Origin: Leifsonia tongyongensis
Lineage (GTDB): Bacteria; Actinomycetota; Actinomycetes; Actinomycetales; Microbacteriaceae
DNA: 64,000 nt
Assembly (NCBI RefSeq): GCF_010686705.1
Contig: NZ_JAAGWY010000002.1
Coordinates: 272,001 to 336,000 of the forward strand
Direction of reading: 5' to 3'
The notes below the pieces were generated by a model. The model was not told where the DNA came from. It saw only the letters and a program-made list of their open reading frames with translations, and did not search any database. This document shows, piece after piece, positions 45,764 to 55,100 of the stretch. Each line of letters starts with the position of its first letter. Positions within the stretch are counted from its first letter, which is position 1. Position numbers and translations under genes: made by a program.

Positions 45764-47074
45764 ATGATGCAGACCATCGACCTTCGCGGAATCCAGCCTA
45801 ATCGCGCCGTCTTCACCAGTCTGGTGCCGAGACCCGCCGTCGACGTCTCTGTTGCGCTTCATGTCGCCACCGAGCTCATCCACGACGTCCGCGCGCGGGG
45901 CCGTGCCGCCCTCGACGAACAGGCCGAGACGTTCGACGGAGGCCGCGCTGCGAGCATCCGCGTTCCTGCCCCCGAGATCGATGCGGCGGTGCGCGGGCTT
46001 CCCGCCGACGTGCGCGAGGCCCTCGAAGAAGCCATCGCGCGCGTACGGCAGGCCACGGCCGCCCAGGTACCCGCCGAGGTGCAGACGACGATCGGCCCAG
46101 GCGCCACCATCGTCCAGAGATGGCAGCCTGTGGCCCGCGCGGGGCTGTACGTCCCGGGAGGCAAGGCCGTCTACCCGTCGAGCGTCGTGATGAACGCCGT
46201 GCCCGCGCAGGTGGCCGGCGTCGGCTCCATCGCGCTCGCCAGCCCCCCGCAGCGTGCGTTCGGCGGGGGAGTGCACCCGACCATCCTCGGCGCTGCCGGT
46301 CTGCTCGGCATCGACGAGGTCTACGCGATGGGCGGCGCTGGCGCGATCGGCGCACTCGCGTACGGTGTCGAGGAGATCGGGCTCGAGCCCGTCCAGGTGA
46401 TCACCGGGCCGGGCAACATCTACGTCGCCGCCGCCAAGCGCGTGGTGCGCGGGCAGGCGGGGATCGACTCGGAAGCGGGCACGACGGAGATCCTCGTGAT
46501 CGCGGACGACACGGCAGACGCAGCCCTGGTCGCCGCGGACCTGATCAGCCAGGCCGAACACGACGAGGCGGCGGCGGCCGTGCTCGTCACCGACAGTGCG
46601 GAGCTCGCCGCCCGTGTCGCCGAAGAGCTCACCCGGCTCGCCGGCGTCACACGTCACGCGGAGCGGGTCGCTGTCGCCCTCGGGGGCCAGCAGTCGGCGA
46701 TCGTGCTCGTCGACGACCTTGCCGCCGCCGCGGTGTTCAGCAACGCCTATGGGCCGGAGCACCTCGAGATCCAGACGGCCGATCCCGACGCGGTCCTGGT
46801 CGGCATCGAGAACGCCGGGGCGATCTTCCTGGGGGCCAACTCTCCGGTGAGCCTCGGCGACTACCTCGCCGGTTCGAACCACGTGCTGCCGACCGGCGGC
46901 CAGGCCCGATTCTCGCCCGGCCTGGGAGCATATTCGTTCCTCCGGCCCCAGCAGGTCATCCGCTACGACCGTGACGCACTCGGAGACGTCGCCGAGAAGA
47001 TCGTCGCGCTCTCGAACGCCGAAGACCTTCCGGCCCACGGTGAGGCTGTCACCGCCCGCTTCAGGGCGCTTTAG
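45764..47074 (+). CDS. hisD: Histidinol dehydrogenase
   Basis: The product (436 aa) carries out the last two oxidations of histidine synthesis with NAD and zinc. Motifs include YVPGGKAVYPSSVVMN, VYAMGGAGAIGALAYG, ITGPGNIYVAAAKR and GPEHLEIQTADP. The start is ATG 45764 or the next codon, ATG 45767. No other his gene is nearby. It runs into nrdR with a 28-bp gap. Confidence 0.96.
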   Translation: MMQTIDLRGIQPNRAVFTSLVPRPAVDVSVALHVATELIHDVRARGRAALDEQAETFDGGRAASIRVPAPEIDAAVRGLPADVREALEEAIARVRQATAAQVPAEVQTTIGPGATIVQRWQPVARAGLYVPGGKAVYPSSVVMNAVPAQVAGVGSIALASPPQRAFGGGVHPTILGAAGLLGIDEVYAMGGAGAIGALAYGVEEIGLEPVQVITGPGNIYVAAAKRVVRGQAGIDSEAGTTEILVIADDTADAALVAADLISQAEHDEAAAAVLVTDSAELAARVAEELTRLAGVTRHAERVAVALGGQQSAIVLVDDLAAAAVFSNAYGPEHLEIQTADPDAVLVGIENAGAIFLGANSPVSLGDYLAGSNHVLPTGGQARFSPGLGAYSFLRPQQVIRYDRDALGDVAEKIVALSNAEDLPAHGEAVTARFRAL

Positions 47075-47087
47075 AAGCGAACTCGGT

Positions 47088-47093
47088 TAGGAT
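47088..47093 (+). promoter_or_regulatory. Candidate -10 box (TAGGAT) of nrdR
   Basis: TAGGAT ends 9 nt before ATG 47103 with no ribosome site between, the same geometry as hisD and pyrD. It suggests a leaderless transcript. Confidence 0.4.
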
Positions 47094-47102
47094 TCGAGCA
47101 CT

Positions 47103-47588
47103 ATGTTCTGCCCCTTCTGCCGCCATCCGGACTCCCGCGTCATCGACTCCCGCACGAGCGACGACGGGATGTCGATCCGGCGGCGACGCCAGTGCCCCGA
47201 GTGCGGGCGACGATTCAGCACGACCGAGACGGCCAGCCTGAGTGTGATCAAACGAAGCGGCGTCGCTGAGCCGTTCAGCAGGGAGAAGATCGTCACCGGC
47301 GTGCGCAAAGCCTGCCAGGGACGCCCGGTCACGGACTCCGATCTCGCCGTCCTCGCGCAGAAGGTCGAGGAGACGATCCGGTCGACGGGCGCCTCCCAGA
47401 TCGATGCGAACGACATCGGGCTCGCCATCCTGCCGCCGCTCCGCGAGCTCGACGAGGTCGCGTACCTGCGATTCGCCAGCGTCTACCAGGGGTTCGACTC
47501 GCTCGACGACTTCGAAGACGCGATCACCCAGCTGCGTGTCGAGCACGCATCCGACCACGCGTCGGAGACTGTCGACGCACGCACCTGA
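47103..47588 (+). CDS. nrdR: Ribonucleotide reductase repressor NrdR
   Basis: The product (161 aa) represses ribonucleotide reductase genes through NrdR boxes in response to ATP/dATP. A zinc ribbon has Cys3, Cys6, Cys31 and Cys34, and an ATP-cone domain follows ([20 protein letters not shown]). Its target nrd genes are not in the window. The stop lies in a 24-bp repeat. The C-terminal tail past residue 145 ([15 protein letters not shown]) is not conserved. Confidence 0.96.
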   Translation: MFCPFCRHPDSRVIDSRTSDDGMSIRRRRQCPECGRRFSTTETASLSVIKRSGVAEPFSREKIVTGVRKACQGRPVTDSDLAVLAQKVEETIRSTGASQIDANDIGLAILPPLRELDEVAYLRFASVYQGFDSLDDFEDAITQLRVEHASDHASETVDART

Positions 47589-47623
47589 GTCGTCCGCGGC
47601 GCACGCAACTGAGTCGTCCGCGG
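47576..47623. repeat. Tandem array G, two 24-bp units spanning the nrdR stop
   Basis: CGCACGCACCTGAGTCGTCC-type units at 47576-47599 and 47600-47623 differ by one base (C to A); a partial third copy follows. The nrdR TGA (47586-47588) lies in the first unit and is copied in the second. Confidence 0.85.
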
Positions 47624-47651
47624 CGCACGCTTCCGTCGCGCCGCCTGCCGG

Positions 47652-47657
47652 TACGCT
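47652..47657 (+). promoter_or_regulatory. Candidate -10 box (TACGCT) of pyrD
   Basis: TACGCT ends 9 nt before ATG 47667, as for hisD and nrdR, with no Shine-Dalgarno between. A leaderless mRNA is inferred. Confidence 0.35.
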
Positions 47658-47666
47658 TGCACAGGC

Positions 47667-48692
47667 ATGTATCGCACACTCTTCTCCCTCATCCTGTCGA
47701 AGCTCGACCCTGAGCGGGCCCACCATCTGGCCTTCGTCGTCATCCAGGCTCTTCCGGCCCTCGGGATCGGCAGCCTGGTGCGACGCTTCACCCGCCCGGA
47801 CCCGTCGCTCAAGACACGGGCACTCGGGCGCGAGTTCGACTCCCCGTTCGGCGTGGCGGCCGGATTCGACAAGGACGGGAAGGCCGTCATCGGTCTCGGG
47901 CAACTCGGTTTCGGGCACGTCGAAGTCGGTACGATCACGGCGATCGCCCAGCCCGGAAACGAGAAGCCCCGCCTGTTCCGGCTGATTCCGGATCGCGCTG
48001 TCATCAACCGCATGGGATTCAACAACGGGGGAGCGGCGGCGGCCGCCGCTCGACTGGCGAAGGTCGCGCACCGGAGCAATCGGCCGGTCCTGGGTGTCAA
48101 CATCGGGAAGAGCCGCGTCGTCGCGGTCGAAGACGCGACAGGGGACTACCTGGCCAGCGCGCGCGCTCTCGCGCCTGTCGCGGATTATCTCGTCGTCAAC
48201 GTGAGCTCACCGAACACGCCGGGCCTGCGTGGGCTGCAGGAACTCGAACAGCTGGAACCGCTCCTGTCCGCAGTCAAAGTCGAAGCCGGGGACGTTCCGC
48301 TCCTGGTGAAGATCGCCCCCGACCTCACCGACGACCAGGTCGAGAAGATCGCCGGGCTCGCGGTGCGGATCGGACTCGACGGCATCATCGCGACGAACAC
48401 CACGATCGCCCGCGACGGCCTGCGCACCGACCCGGCAGTGGTCGAAGCCGCCGGGGCCGGTGGCCTGTCGGGTGCGCCACTCGCCGCGCGGTCCCTGGAG
48501 GTGCTGCGGCTCATCCGCACGGTCGTGCCGCCCGAACTGTGCGTGATCTCCGTGGGCGGCGTCGAGACGTCGGCCGACGTGGCGGAACGCCTCGCCGCAG
48601 GCGCCACGCTCGTGCAGGGATACACGGCTTTCCTCTACCGCGGACCGCTCTGGGCGCGCCAGATCAACCGCGGACTCGCCCGCCGCCCCTGA
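47667..48692 (+). CDS. pyrD: Class 2 dihydroorotate dehydrogenase (quinone)
   Basis: The product (341 aa) oxidises dihydroorotate to orotate at the membrane with a quinone. The N-terminal MYRTLFSLILSKLDPERAHH helix region, VAAGFDKDGKAVIGLGQLGF and VNVSSPNTPGLRGLQ (catalytic Ser) mark class 2. ISVGGVETSADVAERLAAGA is the FMN phosphate site. Other pyr genes are elsewhere. Confidence 0.96.
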   Translation: MYRTLFSLILSKLDPERAHHLAFVVIQALPALGIGSLVRRFTRPDPSLKTRALGREFDSPFGVAAGFDKDGKAVIGLGQLGFGHVEVGTITAIAQPGNEKPRLFRLIPDRAVINRMGFNNGGAAAAAARLAKVAHRSNRPVLGVNIGKSRVVAVEDATGDYLASARALAPVADYLVVNVSSPNTPGLRGLQELEQLEPLLSAVKVEAGDVPLLVKIAPDLTDDQVEKIAGLAVRIGLDGIIATNTTIARDGLRTDPAVVEAAGAGGLSGAPLAARSLEVLRLIRTVVPPELCVISVGGVETSADVAERLAAGATLVQGYTAFLYRGPLWARQINRGLARRP

Positions 48693-48730
48693 CGGGGCCG
48701 CCGCCCCGAACGCTGGCGCGATTGGGCGCC
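48693..48730 (+). terminator. Weak hairpins after pyrD
   Basis: CGGGGC (48693-48698) and GCCCCG (48703-48708) form a 6-bp stem with loop CGCC. GGCGC (48715-48719) and GCGCC (48726-48730) form a second, followed by AAAATA on the plus strand. Either could end pyrD transcription, but no U-tract follows. Confidence 0.35.
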
Positions 48731-48738
48731 AAAATACT

Positions 48739-48829
48739 GGCAACCAATCGATCGGGACTGCGCTCTTTTGGCAACCAATCGATCGGGCCGCGCTCTTTTG
48801 GCAACCAAGCGACGGGGACCGCAATCCGC
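48739..48829. repeat. Tandem array H, three 30-31-bp units after pyrD
   Basis: Copies begin GGCAACCAATCGATCGGG at 48739 and 48770 and GGCAACCAAGCGACGGGG at 48800. The first two units end in GCGCTCTTTT. It lies between the convergent pyrD and RNase H genes and has no open frame of note. Confidence 0.85.
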
Positions 48830-48840
48830 GACCGCGCCGG

Positions 48841-49776
48841 TCAGGCCTCGGGCGTTCCCTGGTGGAACCGCAGACGCCAGCGGCCGTCGACACGAAGCCA
48901 GAGGGAGCTGCGGAGGGCCGAACCGCGCGTGTCCGACGTGCGCGCTGTCAGCAGGACCGCATCCTGAGCCAGCACTTCGCATCCGAGAACCTCGATGTCG
49001 GCACTCTCAGTGTCCTCACCGGCCAGTTCGTTCACGATCGCGTCGCGGCTCCAGATGCGGCCGGAACTCCCGATCTCCTCGAAATCCGGATGCAGGATCG
49101 CTGCCACACGCGACGAATCGGCCCGAACCGCCGGGCTGAGGAGCTCGCGTTCGAGCAGCATCACCTGCTCGCGGTCGTCTGGTGCGTCAAGGACGTCGTC
49201 CTCGCCGAACAGGTCGAGCTCCACCGCGGCCGGCGCGACGGATGCTGCAGGGCCGGCCGGCACAACCGGCGCCGTCAGATCCCCGTATTCGGCCCTCCGC
49301 GTCTCGTCCCCGCGCCCTGGCCACCCCGGCCCGATCGGGATGGGGGACCCGTTCTGGTAGGCGGTCGCGACGGCCCGTGCCCGCACATCCGCCGCTTCGT
49401 TCAGCTCGTGACCCGCGTGACCTTTCACCCATTCGAACGTGTAGCGCCGGCCCATCGTCGCGCGGTCGAGGCGTTCGAGCAGTTCCCGGTTCAGCACCGG
49501 CTTGCCGTCGGCCTTGCGCCAGCCTTTGCGCTTCCAGCCGGGCATCCACTTGGTGACCGCGTTGATCACGTACTGGCTGTCGCACAGGATGCGCAGGTCA
49601 TCATCGAGGTGCGCGGTCGAGTCGAGCAGGTCGATGACGGCCATCAGCTCGCCCTGGTTGTTCGTGGCGCGCGGCCAGCCGCCCGCAGCCCACGTGTTCT
49701 CGTCGACATACCACGCCCAACCGGCGGGACCGGGGTTGCCGAGGGCGGAGCCGTCCGCAGCAGCGACGATCGTCAC
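48841..49776 (-). CDS. rnhA: RNase HI fused to a DUF4440/NTF2-like domain
   Basis: The product (311 aa) has an RNase HI domain at 1-140 with the four catalytic acids Asp8, Glu43, Asp66 and Asp130, plus the basic loop WKRKGWRK that holds the hybrid. It cuts RNA in RNA-DNA hybrids. After a linker a second domain (about 204-311, LLERELLSPAVRADSSRVAA to LWLRVDGRWRLRFHQG) resembles DUF4440/SnoaL-like small-molecule or dimerisation folds. GTG 49776 is 1 nt from the DUF3043 stop, so the two are cotranscribed. The fusion is unusual for rnhA. Confidence 0.88.
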   Translation of the reverse strand: MTIVAAADGSALGNPGPAGWAWYVDENTWAAGGWPRATNNQGELMAVIDLLDSTAHLDDDLRILCDSQYVINAVTKWMPGWKRKGWRKADGKPVLNRELLERLDRATMGRRYTFEWVKGHAGHELNEAADVRARAVATAYQNGSPIPIGPGWPGRGDETRRAEYGDLTAPVVPAGPAASVAPAAVELDLFGEDDVLDAPDDREQVMLLERELLSPAVRADSSRVAAILHPDFEEIGSSGRIWSRDAIVNELAGEDTESADIEVLGCEVLAQDAVLLTARTSDTRGSALRSSLWLRVDGRWRLRFHQGTPEA

Positions 49777-49777
49777 G

Positions 49778-50380
49778 TCAGCTGGGGTACTGTCCGCGCT
49801 TGACCTGCGGCTTCGGCAGGCGGATGACGCGCAGTTGCAGTGCGCGCATCGCCGCGTACCAGCGCACGCCCTTCTCCACCTTCGACTTTCCGAACTTCGT
49901 CGCGAGGCCCTTGCGTACCAGGTAGCCGAGGAAGAAGCAGTCGAGCACGGCGATCACGAAGAACGCCCACAGGGCGATGATGCCGTACGTCTGCACATCG
50001 CGCTGCGGGAAGAACGTCAGCACGATGACGAGGAGCATGACCGGGATCATGAATTCGCCGATGTTGAAACGCGCGTCGACGTAGTCGCGGACGTACCGAC
50101 GCTGCGGCCCCCGGTCGCGCGCCGTGAGGTACTTGTCGTCGCCGGCGGCCATGCCGACGCGAGCCCGCTCGCGCGCCTCAGCGGTCTTCTGGCGGGCCTG
50201 GCGCGCCGCCTCCTTGCGGTCGTCGGGCACGAGCGGGCGCTTTCGCGCAGCCTCCTGCTCGCGACGCGTCGGCGTCGGGGCACCTTTGCCCGCGATCCGC
50301 GCTGCCGTTTCTTCTGCCGTCTCTGCGACCGGTTGGTTCGCCGGAACGGTCGCGCCCGGCGTTGTGTCTCGTTTTGCCAC
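49778..50380 (-). CDS. DUF3043 membrane protein
   Basis: The product (200 aa) has a charged Arg/Ala-rich N-terminal half (TRREQEAARKRPLVP) and two membrane helices (FMIPVMLLVIVLTFF and IIALWAFFVIAVLDCFFLGYL), followed by a basic tail. The block RGPQRRYVRDYVDARFNIGE is the DUF3043 signature. Function is unknown. It is divergent from the dipeptidase gene and couples to the RNase H fusion downstream. Confidence 0.88.
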   Translation of the reverse strand: MAKRDTTPGATVPANQPVAETAEETAARIAGKGAPTPTRREQEAARKRPLVPDDRKEAARQARQKTAEARERARVGMAAGDDKYLTARDRGPQRRYVRDYVDARFNIGEFMIPVMLLVIVLTFFPQRDVQTYGIIALWAFFVIAVLDCFFLGYLVRKGLATKFGKSKVEKGVRWYAAMRALQLRVIRLPKPQVKRGQYPS

Positions 50381-50405
50381 GGTAAACCCTCGATTGATGT
50401 CCGCT

Positions 50406-50411
50406 TAAGAT
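50406..50411 (+). promoter_or_regulatory. Candidate -10 box (TAAGAT) of the dipeptidase gene
   Basis: TAAGAT ends 7 nt before ATG 50419 in the 38-bp divergent gap, and no Shine-Dalgarno is seen. A leaderless transcript is inferred. Confidence 0.45.
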
Positions 50412-50418
50412 TACCTGC

Positions 50419-51870
50419 ATGACGAACCCCCCACAGACGAATGATGCACAGTCGGCTACGCCGGGAACGAACGGAGCCGGGTCGGTCGGACTCGAGGCGG
50501 GAGTGCGCGCTGCAGTCGAGCGCGGTATCCCCTCGACGATCGCCGATCTCTCGGACCTGGTGCGCATCCCGTCGGTCTCGTGGTCGGCGTTCGACCCGGA
50601 GAACGTCGCCGCGAGCGCGACGGCCGTGGCCGCACTTCTCGAGGCGACCGGCGCGTTCGACGGAGTGAGCATCGCCCAGGCCCCGATCGGTGACGGACCG
50701 GAACTCGGCCAGCCGGCGATCCTCGCTACGCGTGCCGCCCGCAACGGCCGCCCGACCGTTCTCCTGTACGCCCACCACGACGTGCAGCCGCCGGGCCAGG
50801 ACGAGGACTGGGACACCTCCCCGTTCGAGCCGACGGTGCGCGGTGACCGCCTCTACGGGCGCGGGGCGGCGGACGATAAGGCAGGCGTGATGGCGCACGT
50901 CGCCTCGATCCGTGCCCTGGTCGAGGCTCACGGGCCCGACTTCGACCTGGGACTCGCTGTCTTCATCGAAGGGGAGGAGGAGTTCGGTTCGCGCTCGTTC
51001 GCCAACTTCCTCGAGCTCAACCGTGACGCGCTGGCCGCCGACGTCATCGTCGTCGCCGACTCCGACAACTGGGATCTCGACACCCCGGCTCTCACGGTCG
51101 GCCTGCGCGGCAATGTGACGTTCCGGCTGACGGTGAAGACCCTCGGCCACGCGTCGCACTCCGGCATGTTCGGTGGGGCAGTGCCGGATGCGATGCTCGC
51201 GATGGTCCGCCTCCTCTCGACCCTGCACGCCCCGGACGGCTCCGTCGGCGTCGACGGCCTGACCGAGCACGACGGGGAGACCCCCGCCTACGACGAGGAG
51301 CAGCTGCGCCAGGAGGCCGCACTCCTCGACGGAGTGACTCCGATCGGGTCGGGGACAATCCTGAGCCGGATCTGGTCGAAGCCCTCCATCACGGTGACCG
51401 GAATCGACGCACCGAGCGTGGCCAACGCATCCAATACCCTCGCCCCTTCGGTCGCTGTGCGCATCAGTGCGCGGATCGCGCCGGGGCAGCGGGCGTCGGA
51501 CGCCTACGTGGCGATCGAGCGGCACCTGCGCGACAACGCCCCGTTCGGCGCCCACATCGAGATCGACGACGTCGACCTGGGCGACCCCTTCCTCGTGGAC
51601 ACGTCCGGCTGGGCGGTCGCCGAGGCCAAGCGTGCGATGGCGGATGCATGGGGCACCGAACCCGTCGAGATGGGCGTCGGCGGCTCCATCCCCTTCATCG
51701 CCGACCTCGTGCGCGTCTTCCCCGGCGCGCAGATCCTCGTGACAGGTGTGGAGGACCCGGATTCGCGGGCCCACAGCCCGAACGAGTCGCTGCATCTCGG
51801 TGTCTTCAAGCGGGCCGTCCTCACCGAGGCGCTCCTGCTCTCCCGGCTGGATCGCCGCACAACGGAATGA
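50419..51870 (+). CDS. M20-family dipeptidase
   Basis: The product (483 aa) is a zinc peptidase. Metal-site motifs are YAHHDVQPPGQDEDW, GRGAADDKAGVMAHV and EGEEEFGSRSF with the catalytic Glu. A dimerisation insert follows (GHASHSGMFGGAVPDAM). Substrates are probably dipeptides; some M20 members hydrolyse other amides. It is transcribed singly and followed by erpA after 79 bp. Confidence 0.92.
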   Translation: MTNPPQTNDAQSATPGTNGAGSVGLEAGVRAAVERGIPSTIADLSDLVRIPSVSWSAFDPENVAASATAVAALLEATGAFDGVSIAQAPIGDGPELGQPAILATRAARNGRPTVLLYAHHDVQPPGQDEDWDTSPFEPTVRGDRLYGRGAADDKAGVMAHVASIRALVEAHGPDFDLGLAVFIEGEEEFGSRSFANFLELNRDALAADVIVVADSDNWDLDTPALTVGLRGNVTFRLTVKTLGHASHSGMFGGAVPDAMLAMVRLLSTLHAPDGSVGVDGLTEHDGETPAYDEEQLRQEAALLDGVTPIGSGTILSRIWSKPSITVTGIDAPSVANASNTLAPSVAVRISARIAPGQRASDAYVAIERHLRDNAPFGAHIEIDDVDLGDPFLVDTSGWAVAEAKRAMADAWGTEPVEMGVGGSIPFIADLVRVFPGAQILVTGVEDPDSRAHSPNESLHLGVFKRAVLTEALLLSRLDRRTTE

Positions 51871-51949
51871 TCACGGCGTCTTTCGAGTTTTCCGACGTAG
51901 AATCGCGTTAGATTTCGATCGATATCCTTCACACCTCGTCAGGAGCGCA

Positions 51950-52306
51950 ATGACCGACACGACACTCGCTGAGACCAAAGCCCACGGCGTGGGCCTCACC
52001 GACACGGCCGCCGGCAAGGTCCGGAGCCTGCTCGAGCAGGAGGGTCGTGACGACCTGCGCCTGCGCGTGGCAGTGCAGCCGGGCGGCTGCTCCGGCCTCA
52101 TCTACCAGCTGTACTTCGACGAGCGCATGCTCGACGGCGATGCGACGGTCGACTTCGACGGCGTCGAGGTCATCGTGGACAAGATGAGCGTCCCGTACCT
52201 GGACGGCGCGACCATCGACTTCGAGGACACGATCCAGAAGCAGGGCTTCACGATCGACAACCCGAACGCATCCGGCAGCTGCGCCTGCGGAGACTCGTTC
52301 CACTAG
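51950..52306 (+). CDS. erpA: Iron-sulfur cluster insertion protein ErpA
   Basis: The product (118 aa) is an A-type carrier that hands Fe-S clusters to target proteins. The three conserved cysteines are in QPGGCSGLIY and GSCACGDSFH. ATG 51950 follows AGGAG at 4-5 nt. It comes just before the cytochrome c oxidase genes. A TAGAAT at about 51898 in the gap may be its -10. Confidence 0.93.
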   Translation: MTDTTLAETKAHGVGLTDTAAGKVRSLLEQEGRDDLRLRVAVQPGGCSGLIYQLYFDERMLDGDATVDFDGVEVIVDKMSVPYLDGATIDFEDTIQKQGFTIDNPNASGSCACGDSFH

Positions 52307-52331
52307 CCGTTAAATACCACAAGAATCCCGT

Positions 52332-52357
52332 AAAGGCCGCCCTTCGGGGCGGCCTTT
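52332..52357 (+). terminator. Intrinsic terminator after erpA
   Basis: AAAGGCCGCCC (52332-52342), loop TTCG and GGGCGGCCTTT (52347-52357) form a perfect 11-bp stem with a UUCG tetraloop. The stem's own T-run serves as a short U-tract. Confidence 0.85.
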
Positions 52358-52448
52358 CTGGTTCGTTCCGGCGTGTGTCTCGGAGTAGGGTAGTACCGGT
52401 CAATACAGTTGGTTCTGAACTGTTCACGAGTCTCTCGAAAGGTCACCG

Positions 52449-53336
52449 GTGCGTCACAATCGTCGTCTCCGATGGGCTGCTATTCCGGTCGCAGCGACAC
52501 TTGCATTCGTACTGGCAGGGTGCACCGAGGCCCAGCTCCACGGATTCCTGCCCGGCTTCGTCGCTGGTCAGCCTCCCGTTACGAACCACACGGAGAGCAT
52601 CAGCGGCCTCTGGGTGACGAGCTGGATCGTGCTGCTGATCGTGGGTGTGATCGTCTGGGGCCTCGTGATCTGGGCCGTCATCGTCTACCGCCGGCGCAAG
52701 GGGCAGACCGGCCTTCCGCCGCAGCTGCGCTACAACATGCCGATCGAGATCTTCTACACGATCGTCCCGCTCATCCTCATCCTCGGTTTCTTCGCGTTCA
52801 CGGCGCGCGACCAGGAGGCCGAGGAGCACCCGTACGCCAACCCCGACATCAAGATCCACGTCCTCGCGAAGCAGTGGGCGTGGGACTTCAACTACGTGAA
52901 CGAGAACGTCTACGACCCGGGAATCCAGGCGCAGCCCGACGACAAGAGCGCGCAGCCCGGAGCCGTCCAGGAGAGCCAGATCCCGGTCCTGTACCTGCCG
53001 GTCAACAAGACGGTCACCATCCAGCTCGACTCGCGCGACGTGATCCACTCGTTCTGGGTGCCGGCGATGCTCTACAAGAAAGACGTCATCCCCGGCAAGA
53101 CCAACTACATGTACTTCAGCACGACCGACCGCACGGGTACGTTCGTCGGCAAGTGCGCCGAACTCTGCGGCGAGTACCACTCGTCGATGCTCTTCAACCT
53201 GAAGATCGTGTCGCAGGCGGAGTACGACGCACACATCCAGTCGTTGCGTGACAAGGGATTTGAAGGCCAGCTCGGCATCGAGTACGACCGCAACAACAAC
53301 CTGCCCGGCACCACCGCGCCGAAGGTCAACCAGTAG
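52449..53336 (+). CDS. ctaC: Cytochrome c oxidase subunit II
   Basis: The product (295 aa) carries the CuA centre of the aa3 oxidase. It is a lipoprotein precursor: signal peptide with lipobox LAGC, then two membrane helices ([21 protein letters not shown] and [17 protein letters not shown]). The CuA ligands lie in [15 protein letters not shown], with an upstream His in [13 protein letters not shown] 52449 follows GAAAGG by 7 nt. It is 8 bp before ctaD. Confidence 0.95.
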   Translation: MRHNRRLRWAAIPVAATLAFVLAGCTEAQLHGFLPGFVAGQPPVTNHTESISGLWVTSWIVLLIVGVIVWGLVIWAVIVYRRRKGQTGLPPQLRYNMPIEIFYTIVPLILILGFFAFTARDQEAEEHPYANPDIKIHVLAKQWAWDFNYVNENVYDPGIQAQPDDKSAQPGAVQESQIPVLYLPVNKTVTIQLDSRDVIHSFWVPAMLYKKDVIPGKTNYMYFSTTDRTGTFVGKCAELCGEYHSSMLFNLKIVSQAEYDAHIQSLRDKGFEGQLGIEYDRNNNLPGTTAPKVNQ

Positions 53337-53344
53337 GGGCATCC

Positions 53345-55099
53345 ATGACTACGACGACAGCACCCGCTCCCGCATCGACGGTTACCCCGCTCCCCAAGGC
53401 AACGCAGGCGTTCAACGCCGGCAATGTGGAGCGCAAGGGCAACCTCCTGGTCAGCTACATCACCTCGACCGACCACAAGACGATCGGTTACCTCTACCTG
53501 GTGACCTCGTTCCTGTACTTCCTGATCGGCGGCGTCATGGCCCTGATCATCCGCGCCCAGCTCTTCGAGCCCGGCCTCCAGGTCGTGCAGACGAAGGAAC
53601 AGTACAACCAGCTGTTCACCATGCACGGCACGATCATGCTGCTGATGTTCGCGACGCCTCTGTTCGCCGGCTTCGTGAACGTGCTGATGCCGCTCCAGAT
53701 CGGCGCCCCTGACGTCGCATTCCCGCGGTTGAACGCCCTGGCGTACTGGTTCTACAGCTTCGGCTCGCTCATCGCCGTCGCAGGGTTCCTGACTCCGCAA
53801 GGCGCCGCATCGTTCGGATGGTTCGCGTACGCGCCGCTGTCGAGCACCACCTTCTCACCAGGCGTCGGAGGCAACCTCTGGGTCCTCGGCCTCGGGTTGT
53901 CGGGTTTCGGCACGATCCTCGGTGCAGTCAACTTCATCACCACGATCATCACGATGCGCGCCCCGGGCATGACCATGTTCCGCATGCCGATCTTCACGTG
54001 GAACGCGCTCGTCACCTCGATCCTGGTGCTGATGGCGTTCCCCGTCCTCGCGGCGGCGCTGTTCGCCCTCGCGGCCGACCGCGTCTTCGATGCGCACATC
54101 TACGATCCCGGTAACGGCGGTGTGCTCCTCTGGCAGCACCTCTTCTGGTTCTTCGGCCACCCCGAGGTGTACATCATCGCGCTGCCGTTCTTCGGCATCG
54201 TCTCCGAGGTGTTCCCCGTCTTCAGCCGCAAGCCGATCTTCGGGTACAAGACCCTGATCTACGCGACGATCTCGATCGCTGCCCTGTCCGTTACCGTGTG
54301 GGCCCACCACATGTACGTGACCGGCTCGGTCCTGCTGCCGTTCTTCTCGCTGATGACGATGCTCATCGCGGTGCCGACCGGTGTGAAGATCTTCAACTGG
54401 ATCGGAACCATGTGGCGTGGCTCGGTGACGTTCGAGTCGCCGATGCTCTGGGCGATCGGCTTCCTGATCACGTTCACGTTCGGTGGCCTCACCGGTGTGA
54501 TCCTCGCATCGCCGCCGCTCGACTTCCACGTTTCGGACACGTATTTCGTCGTCGCCCACTTCCACTACGTGGTGTTCGGAACGGTCGTGTTCGCGATGTT
54601 CTCCGGCTTCTACTTCTGGTGGCCCAAGTGGACCGGCAAGATGCTGAACGACCGGCTCGGGAAGTGGCATTTCTGGCTGCTCTTCATCGGCTTCCACACG
54701 ACGTTCCTGATTCAGCACTGGCTGGGCGTCATCGGTATGCCGCGACGGTATGCGACCTACCTGCCGCAAGACGGCTTCACCTGGATGAACCAGGTGTCGA
54801 GCATCGGCGCTGGAATCCTCGCCATCTCGATGATCCCGTTCTTCGTGAACGTCTACCTCACCGCGCGCAACGCACCGCGAGTGACGGTGAACGACCCGTG
54901 GGGTTACGGCCGGTCCCTCGAGTGGGCGACCAGCTGCCCGCCGCCCCGCCACAACTTCACGTCGATTCCGCGCATCCGCAGCGAGTCGCCCGCGTTCGAC
55001 CTCAACCACCCCGAGGCGGGCATCCCCCTCGGAATCGGAGCGGGCAAAGACGCACCGGATGGACCTGTTTACGACCTCGACAGCGAGAAGGTGAAGTGA
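53345..55099 (+). CDS. ctaD: Cytochrome c oxidase subunit I
   Basis: The product (584 aa) is the catalytic haem-copper subunit with about 12 membrane helices. Typical motifs are [19 protein letters not shown] (haem ligand His), [19 protein letters not shown] with the CuB His-Tyr region, [10 protein letters not shown] and [17 protein letters not shown]. It forms the bc1-aa3 supercomplex with ctaC, ctaE and the qcr proteins. It is 1 bp from ctaF. Confidence 0.97.
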   Translation: MTTTTAPAPASTVTPLPKATQAFNAGNVERKGNLLVSYITSTDHKTIGYLYLVTSFLYFLIGGVMALIIRAQLFEPGLQVVQTKEQYNQLFTMHGTIMLLMFATPLFAGFVNVLMPLQIGAPDVAFPRLNALAYWFYSFGSLIAVAGFLTPQGAASFGWFAYAPLSSTTFSPGVGGNLWVLGLGLSGFGTILGAVNFITTIITMRAPGMTMFRMPIFTWNALVTSILVLMAFPVLAAALFALAADRVFDAHIYDPGNGGVLLWQHLFWFFGHPEVYIIALPFFGIVSEVFPVFSRKPIFGYKTLIYATISIAALSVTVWAHHMYVTGSVLLPFFSLMTMLIAVPTGVKIFNWIGTMWRGSVTFESPMLWAIGFLITFTFGGLTGVILASPPLDFHVSDTYFVVAHFHYVVFGTVVFAMFSGFYFWWPKWTGKMLNDRLGKWHFWLLFIGFHTTFLIQHWLGVIGMPRRYATYLPQDGFTWMNQVSSIGAGILAISMIPFFVNVYLTARNAPRVTVNDPWGYGRSLEWATSCPPPRHNFTSIPRIRSESPAFDLNHPEAGIPLGIGAGKDAPDGPVYDLDSEKVK

Positions 55100-55100
55100 C

